A stretch of 64,000 bases of DNA from Lysobacter sp. Lineage in GTDB: Bacteria; Pseudomonadota; Gammaproteobacteria; Xanthomonadales; Xanthomonadaceae. The notes below the pieces were generated by a model, which saw nothing but the letters and a program-made list of their open reading frames with translations, was not told the origin of the DNA and did no database searches. The number at the start of each line of letters is the position of its first letter. Position 1 is the stretch's first letter. The stretch is from positions 62,001-126,000 of the forward strand of contig JAHCAU010000010.1 of the NCBI GenBank assembly GCA_019634715.1, read 5' to 3'. Shown one piece after another: positions 1-13,400 of this stretch. A program made the translations under genes and the position numbers.

Positions 1-634
<634 letters not shown>

Positions 635-638
<4 letters not shown>

Positions 639-1249
639 GCGCGGCTGCGCCGCCGGGCGACATGCCCCGCTGGGGCTGGCTCGGTGTGCTGTGGCTGCTG
701 GTCTACCTGCCGGTCTACCAGTCCGCATACGGGGCGCAAAACTTCCTCTTCCTGTGCAACATCGGCGTGATCCTGACCGCGCTCGCCCTGATCGCGCGCA
801 GCCGGCTGCTGATCGCCAGCCAAGCCGTTGCGGCGCCGGTGATCGCACTCGCATGGGCGGTCGACGTCGGCTGGAAGCTCGTCACCGGCGATTTCCTCTA
901 CGGCGCCACGTCCTACATGTGGGATCCGCAGTACCCGCTGCCCGCGCGCCTGCTGTCGCTGTACCACGTCGCCTGGCCCTTGCTCCTGTGGGCGCTCCTG
1001 CGCCGCATCGGCTACGACCCGCGCGGCTGGCCGCTGCAGGCGCTGATCGCGGCGCTGGCGATGCTGGCGGGCCGCTGGCTGGCCCCCGCAGCGGACAACG
1101 TCAATTTCGCCTGGACCGACCCCTTCCTCGGCCGCCAGCTCGGCCCGCCCGCCCTGCATCTGCTGCTGTGCTGGGCCCTGCTGGCCGGTGCGGCGTATGG
1201 CCTGACCCACTGGGTGCTGCGCCGGGCGTTCCGGCCGGAATGCGGTTGA
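635..1249 (+). CDS. Small multi-pass membrane protein, unknown function
   Basis: This 204-residue protein is mostly hydrophobic. Several likely membrane helices are visible, for example around [39 protein letters not shown] and [10 protein letters not shown]. Short charged loops separate them and there is no cleavable signal peptide. I do not recognise the family. Its ATG overlaps the uvrB stop (ATGA), so it is probably co-translated with uvrB, although a role in repair does not follow from that. It ends about 75 bases before tRNA-Val. The coding call is supported by the overlap, the length and the consistent membrane-protein composition. Confidence 0.75.
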
Positions 1250-1324
1250 GGGTGGTTCCGTTGCGCGAAGACCGGTGCTATGATTGCCGGCCTTCCGGGA
1301 CGCGGTCGTCATGCATCCCCGAAC

Positions 1325-1399
1325 GGGCGGTTAGCTCAGCGGTAGAGCACTACCTTGACATGGTAGGGGTCACAGGTTCGAACCCTGTACCGCCCACCA
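1325..1399 (+). tRNA. tRNA-Val (anticodon GAC)
   Basis: The cloverleaf can be folded by eye. The acceptor stem GGGCGGT pairs with ACCGCCC. The D-arm contains TTAGCTCAGCGGTAGAGC. The anticodon stem is CTACC/GGTAG with loop TTGACAT, giving anticodon GAC. The T-arm contains GGTTCGAACC. The terminal CCA is encoded. A terminator hairpin follows about 77 bases downstream. Being at a tRNA 3' end, this is a plausible insertion point for the foreign-looking DNA and CRISPR locus to its right, but I found no second copy of the tRNA 3' end in the window. Confidence 0.97.
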
Positions 1400-1476
1400 A
1401 TTAAATCAACGGTTTGAGTCATCGATTCGACCCGTCTTTAATTGACAGACTTCCGGCCAGTACGGAAATCACGAAG

Positions 1477-1504
1477 AGCCGTCCTCGCGAGAGGGCGGCT
1501 TTTC
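1477..1504 (+). terminator. Intrinsic terminator downstream of tRNA-Val
   Basis: AGCCGTCCTC and GAGGGCGGCT form a 10-bp stem with one T-G pair around a GCGA loop, followed by TTTT. This is a classical rho-independent terminator for the tRNA transcript. Confidence 0.85.
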
Positions 1505-2203
1505 TGCTTTCCGGGCACACGCTGTACGGCGTCGTTCCATAGGGACCCAGCCTGCAGTTGGACTCCCACTTTCCGCCTGCCACGGCGCGTTTACTCGATC
1601 CGGACCCTTTGTCTGCCCAAGCGGACGCGCTCGAATCCGATGCGCTTCGAGCCATCGTTCTGCATTCCCGTCTCCTGCGCCTTGCGGAGGTTCGCTCCGC
1701 GCTCGAATGTCCTGGCGCAGACGCGAAGGTCTTCGGAAGAGATTGAAGATGATGGTCCGGTCAAATCCCTGCGGGACTGGACAGCGCCCGACTCCTTCTG
1801 CTGATGGCGCATTACGATCGGGGCGGGGAATTGCCGTCTCCATCTACCATGCCGGACTCTCTGCTTAGCCAACTAGAGACCTTCGCCGACACGGCGGCAC
1901 ATGCCTTGACGAAATCCCGTGAGATCAAGGAGCGCAACCATTCGGCCTCGCCGGAGCCGATCCATTTCATCGTGCGACTCATGGAAGGCGCTGTCGGGTA
2001 TCACGGTCGTGAATCATTGATAGGTGATCTCCCATGGCCCGTCGAGATCATGCCCAAGTTTCTGCTCGAATTGGCCGGCAGGTATTTCAGCAGCCTGTTA
2101 GGTCGAATGGATTGATCGCTGATTGACGGCAATGTCAAGCAGCATCCACAGCAAGCCCGTGAACCAAGCGGGTTTCCTATTTCATGCGTGGTTGCTGGCA
2201 CCT
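1505..2203. other. Atypical spacer between tRNA-Val and the cas promoter
   Basis: About 700 bases separate the tRNA terminator from the cas promoter. Several short overlapping frames exist but none belongs to a family I recognise. Codon use is looser and more AT-rich than in the flanking genes, with codons such as TTA, ATA, CTA and AGG in the one frame listed separately at 1804-2115. I see no repeat, integrase remnant or RNA gene. It may be decayed or horizontally acquired sequence next to the tRNA. Confidence 0.4.
1804..2115 (+). CDS. Hypothetical protein, possible foreign or decaying gene
   Basis: This is a 103-residue frame, or 88 residues if the internal ATG at 1849 (MPDSLLSQLETFADTA) is used. 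The second half reads like a folded helical protein (HFIVRLMEGAVGYHG, LLELAGRYFSSLLG). I recognise no domain. Codon use is less GC3-biased than in neighbours, including TTA, ATA and AGG, so either the gene was acquired or the frame is not coding. No clear ribosome binding site was seen. It ends about 90 bases before the cas promoter inverted repeat and reads in the same direction as the cas genes. Confidence 0.35.
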   Translation: MAHYDRGGELPSPSTMPDSLLSQLETFADTAAHALTKSREIKERNHSASPEPIHFIVRLMEGAVGYHGRESLIGDLPWPVEIMPKFLLELAGRYFSSLLGRMD

Positions 2204-2253
2204 CTGTCTCATCCTGTGAGACAGGTTGCACCTAGCGTCTCCCGCCATATAGT
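2204..2253 (+). promoter_or_regulatory. Promoter of the cas operon with an adjoining inverted repeat
   Basis: A sigma-70-like promoter is visible: TTGCAC at 2226-2231 and TATAGT at 2248-2253, with a 16-base spacer. Just upstream, 2204-2224 is an inverted repeat (CTGTCTCA, five-base loop, TGAGACAG) that abuts the -35 element. It could be an operator for a regulator of cas expression. The cas3 start lies about 50 bases downstream behind an AGGGGAGG ribosome binding site. Confidence 0.5.
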
Positions 2254-2302
2254 CTCTGTCCCGATAGGGCAGGGAAGAATGGTCGCCACAAGGGGAGGTG
2301 CC

Positions 2303-5593
<3,291 letters not shown>

Positions 5594-5597
<4 letters not shown>

Positions 5598-7375
5598 TCC
5601 TGAGCGCACTTAACGACTACTACGGGCGTCTGGTCGCAACGGAAGGGTCGGGCATTTCGGCAGCCGGCTTCAGCGTGGAGAAGATCTCGTACGCGCTGGT
5701 GCTGGACTCGGCCGGCACGCTCGTCGCAGTGGACGATCTGCGCGAACAGTCCGGCAAGAAAATCCTGCCACGCTCGATGAGCGTGCCGCAGCCCGAAAAG
5801 CGGACGGCAGGCATCCGCGCGAATCGGTTGTGGGACAAGACCAGCTATGTTCTCGGTGTCAGCGCGACCAGCAAGCGCGCCGAGCAGGAGCATGCCGCGT
5901 TCAGGGATGCGCACCTGGCGCTGCTGGACGGGACCGACGATCCCGGGCTGCGCGCGCTGGCCGCCTTCCTCGCCGCATGGACGCCCGCAGCGTTCACCGA
6001 GAGTCCGCATCTCAAACCGGAGATGCTGGACGCGAACATGGTCTTCCGCCTCGATGGCGAGCGCGGCTATCTGCACGACCGGCCGGCTGCGCACGCCCTG
6101 CTGCAACGCTCGGACAGTGCGGGCGATGCCTCGCGGATCGGCATGTGCCTGGTCACCGGGCAGCGTCTGCCACTGGCGCGCCTGCATCCGGCGATCAAGG
6201 GCGTGAATGGTGCGCAGACTGCCGGCGCATCGATCGTCTCCTTCAACCTCGACGCCTTCACGTCCTACGGCAAGGCACAGGGCGAGAATGCGCCGATCTC
6301 GGAGCAGGCCGCGTTCGGCTACACCACGGCCCTGAACCATCTGCTGCGTCGCGATCCGGACAACCGCCAGCGGCTGCAGATCGGCGACGCCACCGTCGTG
6401 TTCTGGGCGACGGCTGCCGATGATGTCAATGCCCAGGCAGCGGAAACCCTGTTCGATCTGCTGATTGACCCGCCGAACGATGGCACCGAGACCGAACGCC
6501 TGCGCAACGTGCTGGCGCAGGTCCGCGAGATGCAAGCCCGTCCGGATCTCGACCCGGGTCTGACCCCGGGCACGCGCCTGCACATCCTCGGACTCGCGCC
6601 CAACGCGTCGCGTCTGTCGATCCGGTTCTGGCTGACCGATGACATGCGCAGGTTCACCGAGCGCCTCGCCGACCATTACCGCGATCTCGATCTGCAGCCG
6701 GCGCCGTGGAAAACCTGGCCCCCGCTGTGGCGGTTGCTGCTGGCCACCGCGCCCAGCCGCGACGGCAAGTCCAAGAGCGAAGACGTGCCGCCCTTGCTCG
6801 CGGGCGAAATGGCCCGCGCGATCCTCGCCGGCACCGCCTATCCCCAGAGTCTGCTGGACGTGCTGGTGATGCGCATGCGCGCCGACCACGACGTGTCCGG
6901 CATCCGTGCCGCCCTGTGCAAGGCCGTGCTCGCCCGCCGTTCCCGAATGCATTCCCAAGACAGGAGTCCTCCCGTGAGTCTCGATACTGCCAACAAAGAC
7001 AGCGGCTACGTGCTGGGCCGTCTGTTCTCGCTGCTGGAGAACGCCCAGCGCGCCGCGCTGGGCGACAAGCTCAATGCCACCATCCGCGACCGCTACTACG
7101 GCGCCGCCTCGGCCACGCCCGCCAGCGTCTTCCCGGTGTTGCTTCGCAACGCCCAGAACCACCTGGGCAGGTTGCGCAAGGACAAGCCCGGCCTTGCGGT
7201 GAACATCGAAAAGGACATCGGCGAGACCATCGCCCTGCTCGATGGCTTCCCGCGCAGCCTGCGCATCGAGTCGCAGGGCAACTTCGCCATCGGCTATTAC
7301 CACCAGACCCAGGCGCGGTTCACCCGCAATGACGCGCCGGCCCAGGACGACCACGACGACATTGGAGAAGAATGA
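5594..7375 (+). CDS. cas8c: Type I-C Cascade large subunit Cas8c (Csd1)
   Basis: Cas8c is the large Cascade subunit responsible for PAM recognition and target opening. This protein has 593 residues, normal for Csd1. The N-terminus MILSALNDYYGRL is characteristic of the family, as are CLVTGQRLPLARLHPAIKG and GAQTAGASIVSFN. ATG 5594 was chosen because it overlaps the cas5c stop (ATGA). The C-terminal ~133 residues form the small-subunit-like domain, which also appears to be made separately (see cas11c at 6974). It overlaps cas7c by 4 bases. Confidence 0.95.
6974..7375 (+). CDS. cas11c: Internally initiated small Cascade subunit Cas11c
   Basis: Inside cas8c, in the same frame, an AGGAG Shine-Dalgarno (about 6962-6966) lies 7 bases before a GTG at 6974. 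Initiation there would make a 133-residue protein beginning SLDTANKDSGYVLGRL and ending with the cas8c stop. Type I-C systems are known to produce a separate Cas11 small subunit from such an internal start within cas8c. The encoded segment is helical and matches the small-subunit region. The site is seen directly; its use is inferred from the family. Confidence 0.75.
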   Translation: MSLDTANKDSGYVLGRLFSLLENAQRAALGDKLNATIRDRYYGAASATPASVFPVLLRNAQNHLGRLRKDKPGLAVNIEKDIGETIALLDGFPRSLRIESQGNFAIGYYHQTQARFTRNDAPAQDDHDDIGEE

Positions 7376-8241
7376 TGACCGCGATCCAGAACCGCTATGA
7401 ATTTGTCTATCTGTTCGACGTCGCCAATGGCAACCCGAACGGCGACCCCGACGCCGGCAACCTGCCGCGACTCGACCCCGAGACCAATCGCGGCCTGGTC
7501 ACCGATGTCGCGCTCAAGCGCAAGATCCGCAACTACGTGGCGCTGGAGAAGGAGGGCGCGTCCGGCTATGGCATCTACATGCAGGAGCGGTCCATCCTCA
7601 ACAACCAGCACAAGCAGGCCTATGCGGCCATCGGCATCGAACACGAAGCGAAGAAGCTGCCCAAGGACGAGGCCAAGGCCCGCGAGCTGACCGCATGGAT
7701 GTGCGCCAACTTCTTCGATGTGCGCACCTTCGGCGCGGTGATGACCACCGAGGTCAATGCCGGGCAGGTGCGTGGTCCGGTGCAGTTGGCCTTCGCCACT
7801 TCGATCGAACCCGTGGTGCCGCTGGAAGTGTCGATCACCCGCGTGGCGGTGACCAACGAGAAGGACCTGGAGAAGGAGCGCACGATGGGCCGCAAGCACA
7901 TTCTGCCCTACGGACTCTATCGCGCCCATGGTTTCATTTCAGCCAAGCTCGCCGAGCGCACCGGTTTTTCCGAGGACGACCTCGCGCTGCTGTGGCGTTC
8001 GCTGATCAACCTGTTCGAGCACGACCGTTCCGCCGCGCGCGGCGAGATGGCGGCACGACGCCTGATCTCCTTCAAGCATGCGCATCCGATGGGCAATGCG
8101 CCGGCCCATGCGCTGTTCGACCGCGTGGTGGTCACGCGCAATGACGATGGCGACGCTCCGGCGCGCAGCTTCAACGACTACAGCGTGCGGATCGACCGCG
8201 ACGGACTGCCGGACGGGGTCGAGATCGTCGAAGTGCTGTGA
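7372..8241 (+). CDS. cas7c: Type I-C Cas7 (Csd2), crRNA-coating backbone subunit
   Basis: Cas7 polymerises along the crRNA spacer to form the Cascade backbone. This 289-residue protein shows the Csd2 signature FDVANGNPNGDPDAGNLPR near the N-terminus, followed by GLVTDVALKRKIRNYV. Two adjacent in-frame ATGs (7372 and 7375) are both possible behind GGAGAAG. I took the first because it overlaps the cas8c stop. A gap of about 31 bases separates it from cas4. Confidence 0.96.
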   Translation: MMTAIQNRYEFVYLFDVANGNPNGDPDAGNLPRLDPETNRGLVTDVALKRKIRNYVALEKEGASGYGIYMQERSILNNQHKQAYAAIGIEHEAKKLPKDEAKARELTAWMCANFFDVRTFGAVMTTEVNAGQVRGPVQLAFATSIEPVVPLEVSITRVAVTNEKDLEKERTMGRKHILPYGLYRAHGFISAKLAERTGFSEDDLALLWRSLINLFEHDRSAARGEMAARRLISFKHAHPMGNAPAHALFDRVVVTRNDDGDAPARSFNDYSVRIDRDGLPDGVEIVEVL

Positions 8242-8272
8242 TCGCAGGGACATCCGGGACAGGAGCGCGGAC

Positions 8273-8899
8273 ATGGAGGACGACGACAGCATTCCGATTT
8301 CCGCGCTCCAGCATTACGTCTACTGCCCCCGGCAGTGCGCGTTGATCCATCTGGAGCGGGTCTGGGCCGAGAACCGCGAAACCGCAGAAGGCCGCCTGCT
8401 CCACGCGCAGGCGGATCGGCCGCAGACCGAGCGTCGGCGTGGTGTACGTACCGTCACCGCGCTGCCGCTGTCGCACCGTGCACTCGGCCTGATCGGCGTC
8501 GCCGACGTGGTCGAATTCCATCGCGAACCCGACGGTGAACGCGCCTTCCCGATCGAGTACAAGCGTGGGCGCCCGAAGGCGCACCGCGCCGACGAGATCC
8601 AGCTGTGCGCGCAGGCGCTGTGCCTGGAGGACATGCTCGGCCGGCCGGTACCGGAGGGTGCGCTGTTCTACGGCAAGACCCGCCGCAGGAGAGAGGTCGC
8701 CTTCGATCCCGCCCTGCGCGCGCTGACCGAAGCCACGGTCCGCGAACTGCAGGCGATGCTGGCCGCGCGCCGCACGCCGCATGCGGCCTACGAGCCGCGC
8801 CGTTGCGATGCCTGTTCGCTGATCGACCTGTGCCAGCCGAAGCTCCTGGCCCGCAGCGAAGGCGTCGATGCCTGGTTGCGCGCACAACTGGAGCACTGA
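8273..8899 (+). CDS. cas4: Cas4 exonuclease (spacer acquisition)
   Basis: Cas4 is a RecB-type nuclease with an iron-sulfur cluster that trims prespacers and selects PAM-containing ends together with Cas1-Cas2. This protein has 208 residues. Cys18 in YVYCPRQC and the C-terminal cluster RRCDACSLIDLC supply candidate iron-sulfur ligands. The RecB nuclease motifs GVADVVEF, FPIEYKRG and QLCAQALCLEDM are visible. The frame is open upstream, but ATG 8273 follows AGGAGCGCGG and gives the normal N-terminus. It is followed directly by cas1. Confidence 0.95.
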   Translation: MEDDDSIPISALQHYVYCPRQCALIHLERVWAENRETAEGRLLHAQADRPQTERRRGVRTVTALPLSHRALGLIGVADVVEFHREPDGERAFPIEYKRGRPKAHRADEIQLCAQALCLEDMLGRPVPEGALFYGKTRRRREVAFDPALRALTEATVRELQAMLAARRTPHAAYEPRRCDACSLIDLCQPKLLARSEGVDAWLRAQLEH

Positions 8900-8900
8900 G

Positions 8901-9935
8901 ATGCGGAAACAGCTCAATACGCTCTACATCACCACCGATGGCGCCTGGCTTCGCAAGGATGGCGCCAATGTCGTCATGGAGGTCGAGCAGCAGGAACGCG
9001 CACGCGTTCCCGTGCACATGCTCGAAGGCCTGGTCTGCTTCGGCCGCATCGGCGTCTCGCCGCAACTGCTGGGCTTCTGCATGGCGCAGGGAATCACCGT
9101 GACCTATCTCACGCCGAACGGCCGGTTCCTCGCCCGCGTCGAGGGTCCGGTCACCGGCAATGTCCTCCTGCGGCGCGCGCAGTACCGATGCAGCGACGAT
9201 CCGGTCGCCTGCGCCGCGATCGTGCGCAACCTGCTGGCCGGCAAGCTTCACAACCAGCGTGCGGTACTGGCGCGCGGCTGGCGCGATCGGGGCGAGCGCC
9301 TGCCGGATGCGCCCGCATTCCGTCATGCGCTCAAACGTCTCAAGCGCATCCCGCAGCGGCTGTTGCAGACGCCGGAGGTCGACATCCTGCGCGGCCTCGA
9401 AGGCGAAGCAGCGCAGGCGTATTTCGCCGTGTTCGACCAGCTCATCGCCGTCGATGAACCCAACCTGCGTTTCGCCGGCCGCAATCGCAGGCCGCCACGC
9501 GATGCCTTCAACGCGCTGTTGTCTTTCCTTTACACCTTGCTCACCCACGATTGCCGCAGCGCACTTGAGACCGTCGGCCTCGATCCCGCCGTCGGCTTCC
9601 TGCACCGCGACCGACCCGGCCGGCCCAGCCTCGCGCTGGACCTGTCCGAAGAGTTCCGCCCGCTGCTTGGCGAGCGATTGGCGCTGTCCCTCATCAACCG
9701 CAAGCAACTGGGTCCGCGCGATTTCCGCACCCTCGATAGCGGCGCGGTGACGCTGACCGACGACGCTCGCAAGACCGTGCTGGTCGCCTATCAGGAGCGC
9801 AAGCGCGAGGAGCTTGGGCATCCCTTTATCGGCGAGAAGGTGCAAATCGGCCTGTTGCCCTACCTCCAGGCGCAACTGCTGGCACGGCATCTGCGCGGAG
9901 ACCTGGACGGGTATCCGCCTTTCCTCTGGAAATAA
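8901..9935 (+). CDS. cas1: Cas1 integrase (type I-C)
   Basis: Cas1 is the metal-dependent integrase that inserts prespacers at the leader end of the array. It has 344 residues. The beta-rich N-terminal part (NTLYITTDGAWLRKDG) is followed by the all-helical catalytic domain. Candidate metal ligands are the glutamate in GLEGEAAQAYF, the histidine in FLHRDRPGRPS and the acidic residues in LALDLSEEFRP. The start at 8901 lies just after the cas4 stop and was preferred to a start 33 bases earlier inside cas4. Confidence 0.96.
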   Translation: MRKQLNTLYITTDGAWLRKDGANVVMEVEQQERARVPVHMLEGLVCFGRIGVSPQLLGFCMAQGITVTYLTPNGRFLARVEGPVTGNVLLRRAQYRCSDDPVACAAIVRNLLAGKLHNQRAVLARGWRDRGERLPDAPAFRHALKRLKRIPQRLLQTPEVDILRGLEGEAAQAYFAVFDQLIAVDEPNLRFAGRNRRPPRDAFNALLSFLYTLLTHDCRSALETVGLDPAVGFLHRDRPGRPSLALDLSEEFRPLLGERLALSLINRKQLGPRDFRTLDSGAVTLTDDARKTVLVAYQERKREELGHPFIGEKVQIGLLPYLQAQLLARHLRGDLDGYPPFLWK

Positions 9936-9965
9936 TCGACCAATCGCTTCACGGGAAGAAACCGC

Positions 9966-10256
9966 ATGATGGTCCTGGTCAGCTACGACGTGAGTACCAC
10001 CGATGACGGCGGCAAGGCCCGCCTGCGTCGCGTCGCCAAGGCGTGCCGCGATTTCGGGCAGCGTGTTCAATACTCGGTGTTCGAGATCGAGGTGAACCCG
10101 GCACAATGGACCCTGCTGCGCCAGCGCCTGTGCGATCTCATCGATCCCGCGCACGACAGCCTGCGTTTCTATTTCCTCGGCGCGAACTGGCGGGGCAAGA
10201 TCGAACACGTCGGAGCCAAAGCGGTCGTGGACTTGTCCGGCCCGCTTATCTACTGA
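9966..10256 (+). CDS. cas2: Cas2 adaptation protein
   Basis: Cas2 forms the central dimer of the Cas1-Cas2 integration complex. It has 96 residues, the normal size, with the ferredoxin-like start MVLVSYDVSTTDD carrying the conserved aspartate, and VQYSVFEIEV in the middle. Two tandem ATGs (9966 and 9969) are both possible. It is the last cas gene. The leader begins right after it, so the adaptation genes adjoin the growing end of the array. Confidence 0.96.
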   Translation: MMVLVSYDVSTTDDGGKARLRRVAKACRDFGQRVQYSVFEIEVNPAQWTLLRQRLCDLIDPAHDSLRFYFLGANWRGKIEHVGAKAVVDLSGPLIY

Positions 10257-10435
10257 CCTGCGAACCCCAAGCGTCCGGCATCGACCCGGCAGGTTCGCGC
10301 ATTCGCAAGTCATTGAACCGACTCGGTTGGCGGCGTCGCTGCCGCATGGTCAATGCCATCTGCTGCCATCGGACACGGGGTTCGCGGAAGCCGGGCAGGT
10401 CATCCAAGTGGATCAACACCTTATGATGTCGAGGG
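10257..10435 (+). promoter_or_regulatory. CRISPR leader
   Basis: This 179-base segment lies between cas2 and the first repeat. The side is fixed by three facts: cas1-cas2 adjoin it, the repeats next to it are all perfect, and the degenerate repeats are at the far end. A TATGAT (10422-10427) lies just before the first repeat and could be a -10 element for pre-crRNA transcription, but I see no good -35 with it. No open frame of interest is present. Confidence 0.7.
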
Positions 10436-13400
10436 GTCGCGCCCCTCGCGGGCGCGTGGATTGAAACTACAGCGGCGCGCCCGCGCCCAAGGGCCTGTTC
10501 GGGGGTCGCGCCCCTCGCGGGCGCGTGGATTGAAACATCACGGTGAGGCCCGCATGGTCATGAAGATCAACGGTCGCGCCCCTCGCGGGCGCGTGGATTG
10601 AAACGCGACGCGGCATGCCCGCTACACCGACGCCGGCAGGGGTCGCGCCCCTCGCGGGCGCGTGGATTGAAACGTGCTGCTGTGCGACGCCGCGCCCACC
10701 GGCTACCGGTCGCGCCCCTCGCGGGCGCGTGGATTGAAACTCGCTGAAAATCGGGCAGGGTGAGCCCGACCCCTAGGTCGCGCCCCTCGCGGGCGCGTGG
10801 ATTGAAACTTCGGCGAGACCATCAAGCGCGCGGCGAACGTGCACGGTCGCGCCCCTCGCGGGCGCGTGGATTGAAACCGTTACGCCAACCTCTTCACCGA
10901 GATCAGCGGCGCGGTCGCGCCCCTCGCGGGCGCGTGGATTGAAACCATCACGACTTCGTCGTCCTGTGCAGGGGGCGAAGGGGTCGCGCCCCTCGCGGGC
11001 GCGTGGATTGAAACTTTTCGGCCGCCGCAAGTTTCTCGGCGAGTGCGGGGTCGCGCCCCTCGCGGGCGCGTGGATTGAAACCGAGTTCAGCGAGCAGAGC
11101 TCGCACGACATCGACGGGTCGCGCCCCTCGCGGGCGCGTGGATTGAAACCTGGCGTCGCTGCGTCTCTTGCCGTGGGTCGACGAAGGTCGCGCCCCTCGC
11201 GGGCGCGTGGATTGAAACGGGTCGACGCTGGCGGCCTGTATCGCGTCGGTGAGGTCGCGCCCCTCGCGGGCGCGTGGATTGAAACACGTCATCCGGGGTC
11301 GCGAAGTCGGCGCTGACCTGTCGCGCCCCTCGCGGGCGCGTGGATTGAAACCTCGCGGCTGAGCTGGTGATGCGCTTCCCAGGACAGGTCGCGCCCCTCG
11401 CGGGCGCGTGGATTGAAACCTTTTCTTCGCGCTCCCAGTTGCCGCCGAGGATGGTCGCGCCCCTCGCGGGCGCGTGGATTGAAACAATGACCTGGCGTGC
11501 GCGCGAGGCATCGCCGCAGTGTCGCGCCCCTCGCGGGCGCGTGGATTGAAACGCGCCGGGTGTACGTCATCGATCCGCGCTCGCTCAAGTCGCGCCCCTC
11601 GCGGGCGCGTGGATTGAAACTCGGTTGTGGCGATGCCGTAGCGCACCCTGGCCTCGGTCGCGCCCCTCGCGGGCGCGTGGATTGAAACCTGCGCACCCGT
11701 GCCGCCCGTCTGCAGCCGACCGTGTCGCGCCCCTCGCGGGCGCGTGGATTGAAACTTCAGGCGCTGGGGGCTGGTGCCCAGCCTTCGTGGTCGCGCCCCT
11801 CGCGGGCGCGTGGATTGAAACAAGATCAGCCGGAAGACGTATTACGAATACCTCGGGGTCGCGCCCCTCGCGGGCGCGTGGATTGAAACTTCCTCGCTCA
11901 CGGCTGCGGCTCCGGCTGTCGTGTCGCGCCCCTCGCGGGCGCGTGGATTGAAACCTGCGCACCCGTGCCGCCCGTCTGCAGCCGCCCGTGTCGCGCCCCT
12001 CGCGGGCGTGGATTGAAACGCGCGCTGGTCGAGTCGGACCCGGCCTACAAGGTCGTCGCGCCCCTCGCGGGCGCGTGGATTGAAACTTCCTCTGCAGAAG
12101 CAGCGACGTCTACGACGCCGCGTCGCGCCCCTCGCGGGCGCGTGGATTGAAACAAGTTGCGGGATCAGCCAGTGGTGCACGACTCGGGTCGCGCCCCTCG
12201 CGGGCGCGTGGATTGAAACACCTGTCACACTCGGCGGCAGTCAAGCATGCCGACGTCGCGCCCCTCGCGGGCGCGTGGATTGAAACGTCTGCTATGTCAG
12301 CTGCGACGCCAAGCGCGTCACGTCGCGCCCCTCGCGGGCGCGTGGATTGAAACAACGCCAAGACCGCGAAGATCGGCCCGCGCAAGATGGTCGCGCCCCT
12401 CGTGGGCGCGTGGATTGAAACAAGTCGTTCCCGCTGGCCGTGGTCGACAAGCACCTGGTCGCGCCCCTCGCGGGCGCGTGGATTGAAACTGCCGCTGAGG
12501 TGGTCTAGGCCCGACCACACGCTCGTCGCGCCCCTCGCGGGCGCGTGGATTGAAACATCGTGACCGAGGGTGTGCGCACCCAGGCGCGGCGTCGCGCCCC
12601 TCGCGGGCGCGTGGATTGAAACTTTCATGCGATCCGCGAACATGCCATGGAATCCTGTCGCGCCCCTCGCGGGCGCGTGGATTGAAACGTCTCCGTGGAC
12701 GTGTCGAACCTCGGCGGCCTGAAGTCGCGCCCCTCGCGGGCGCGTGGATTGAAACGAGGCGAGGCGCGCGACTTCGAGATTGCTCCTGGTGGTCGCGCCC
12801 CTCGCGGGCGCGTGGATTGAAACGGGTTACTTGGCGCGCTTGATGTACGCCCAGAGGATGTCGCGCCCCTCGCGGGCGCACGGTGGATGAAACAACGCGG
12901 TCAATGAGGCGGCGCCGTCGATCATGCGGTCGCGCCCCTCGCGGGCGCGTGGATTGAAACAAGGCGATGCCCGACGGACCGCGCGAGTTCGCGATGTCGC
13001 GCCCCTCGCGGGCGCGTGGATTGAAACGACCGATTCGTGCTGTCGGAAGCTGAAGAAGCGTGGTCGCGCCCCTCGCGGGCGCGTGGATTGAAACAATCGA
13101 TACGGTCGGCCCGTCGCGTATCACTTCATGTCGCGCCCCTCGCGGGCGCGTGGATTGAAACTGCGCACACCTCGTGATGGCCGGCGTCCCGCTGCGGTCG
13201 CGCCCCTCGCGGGCGCGTGGATTGAAACTCTCTCCCAGCGGTAAACGGGACAATGGAACCCGCGTCGCGCCCCTCGCGGGCGCGTGGATTGAAACATCGT
13301 CGGTGCGGCGCCTGGCGTGTTCGGTGGCGCGTCGCGCCCCTCGCGGGCGCGTGGATTGAAACTTCGCCGCGTCGCGGATGCGCTGGGCCTCGATCTTGTC

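Noticed and set aside
1325..1399. tRNA 3' end as a proven attachment site for the CRISPR island.
   Set aside because: No direct repeat of the tRNA 3' end and no integrase gene were found in the window.
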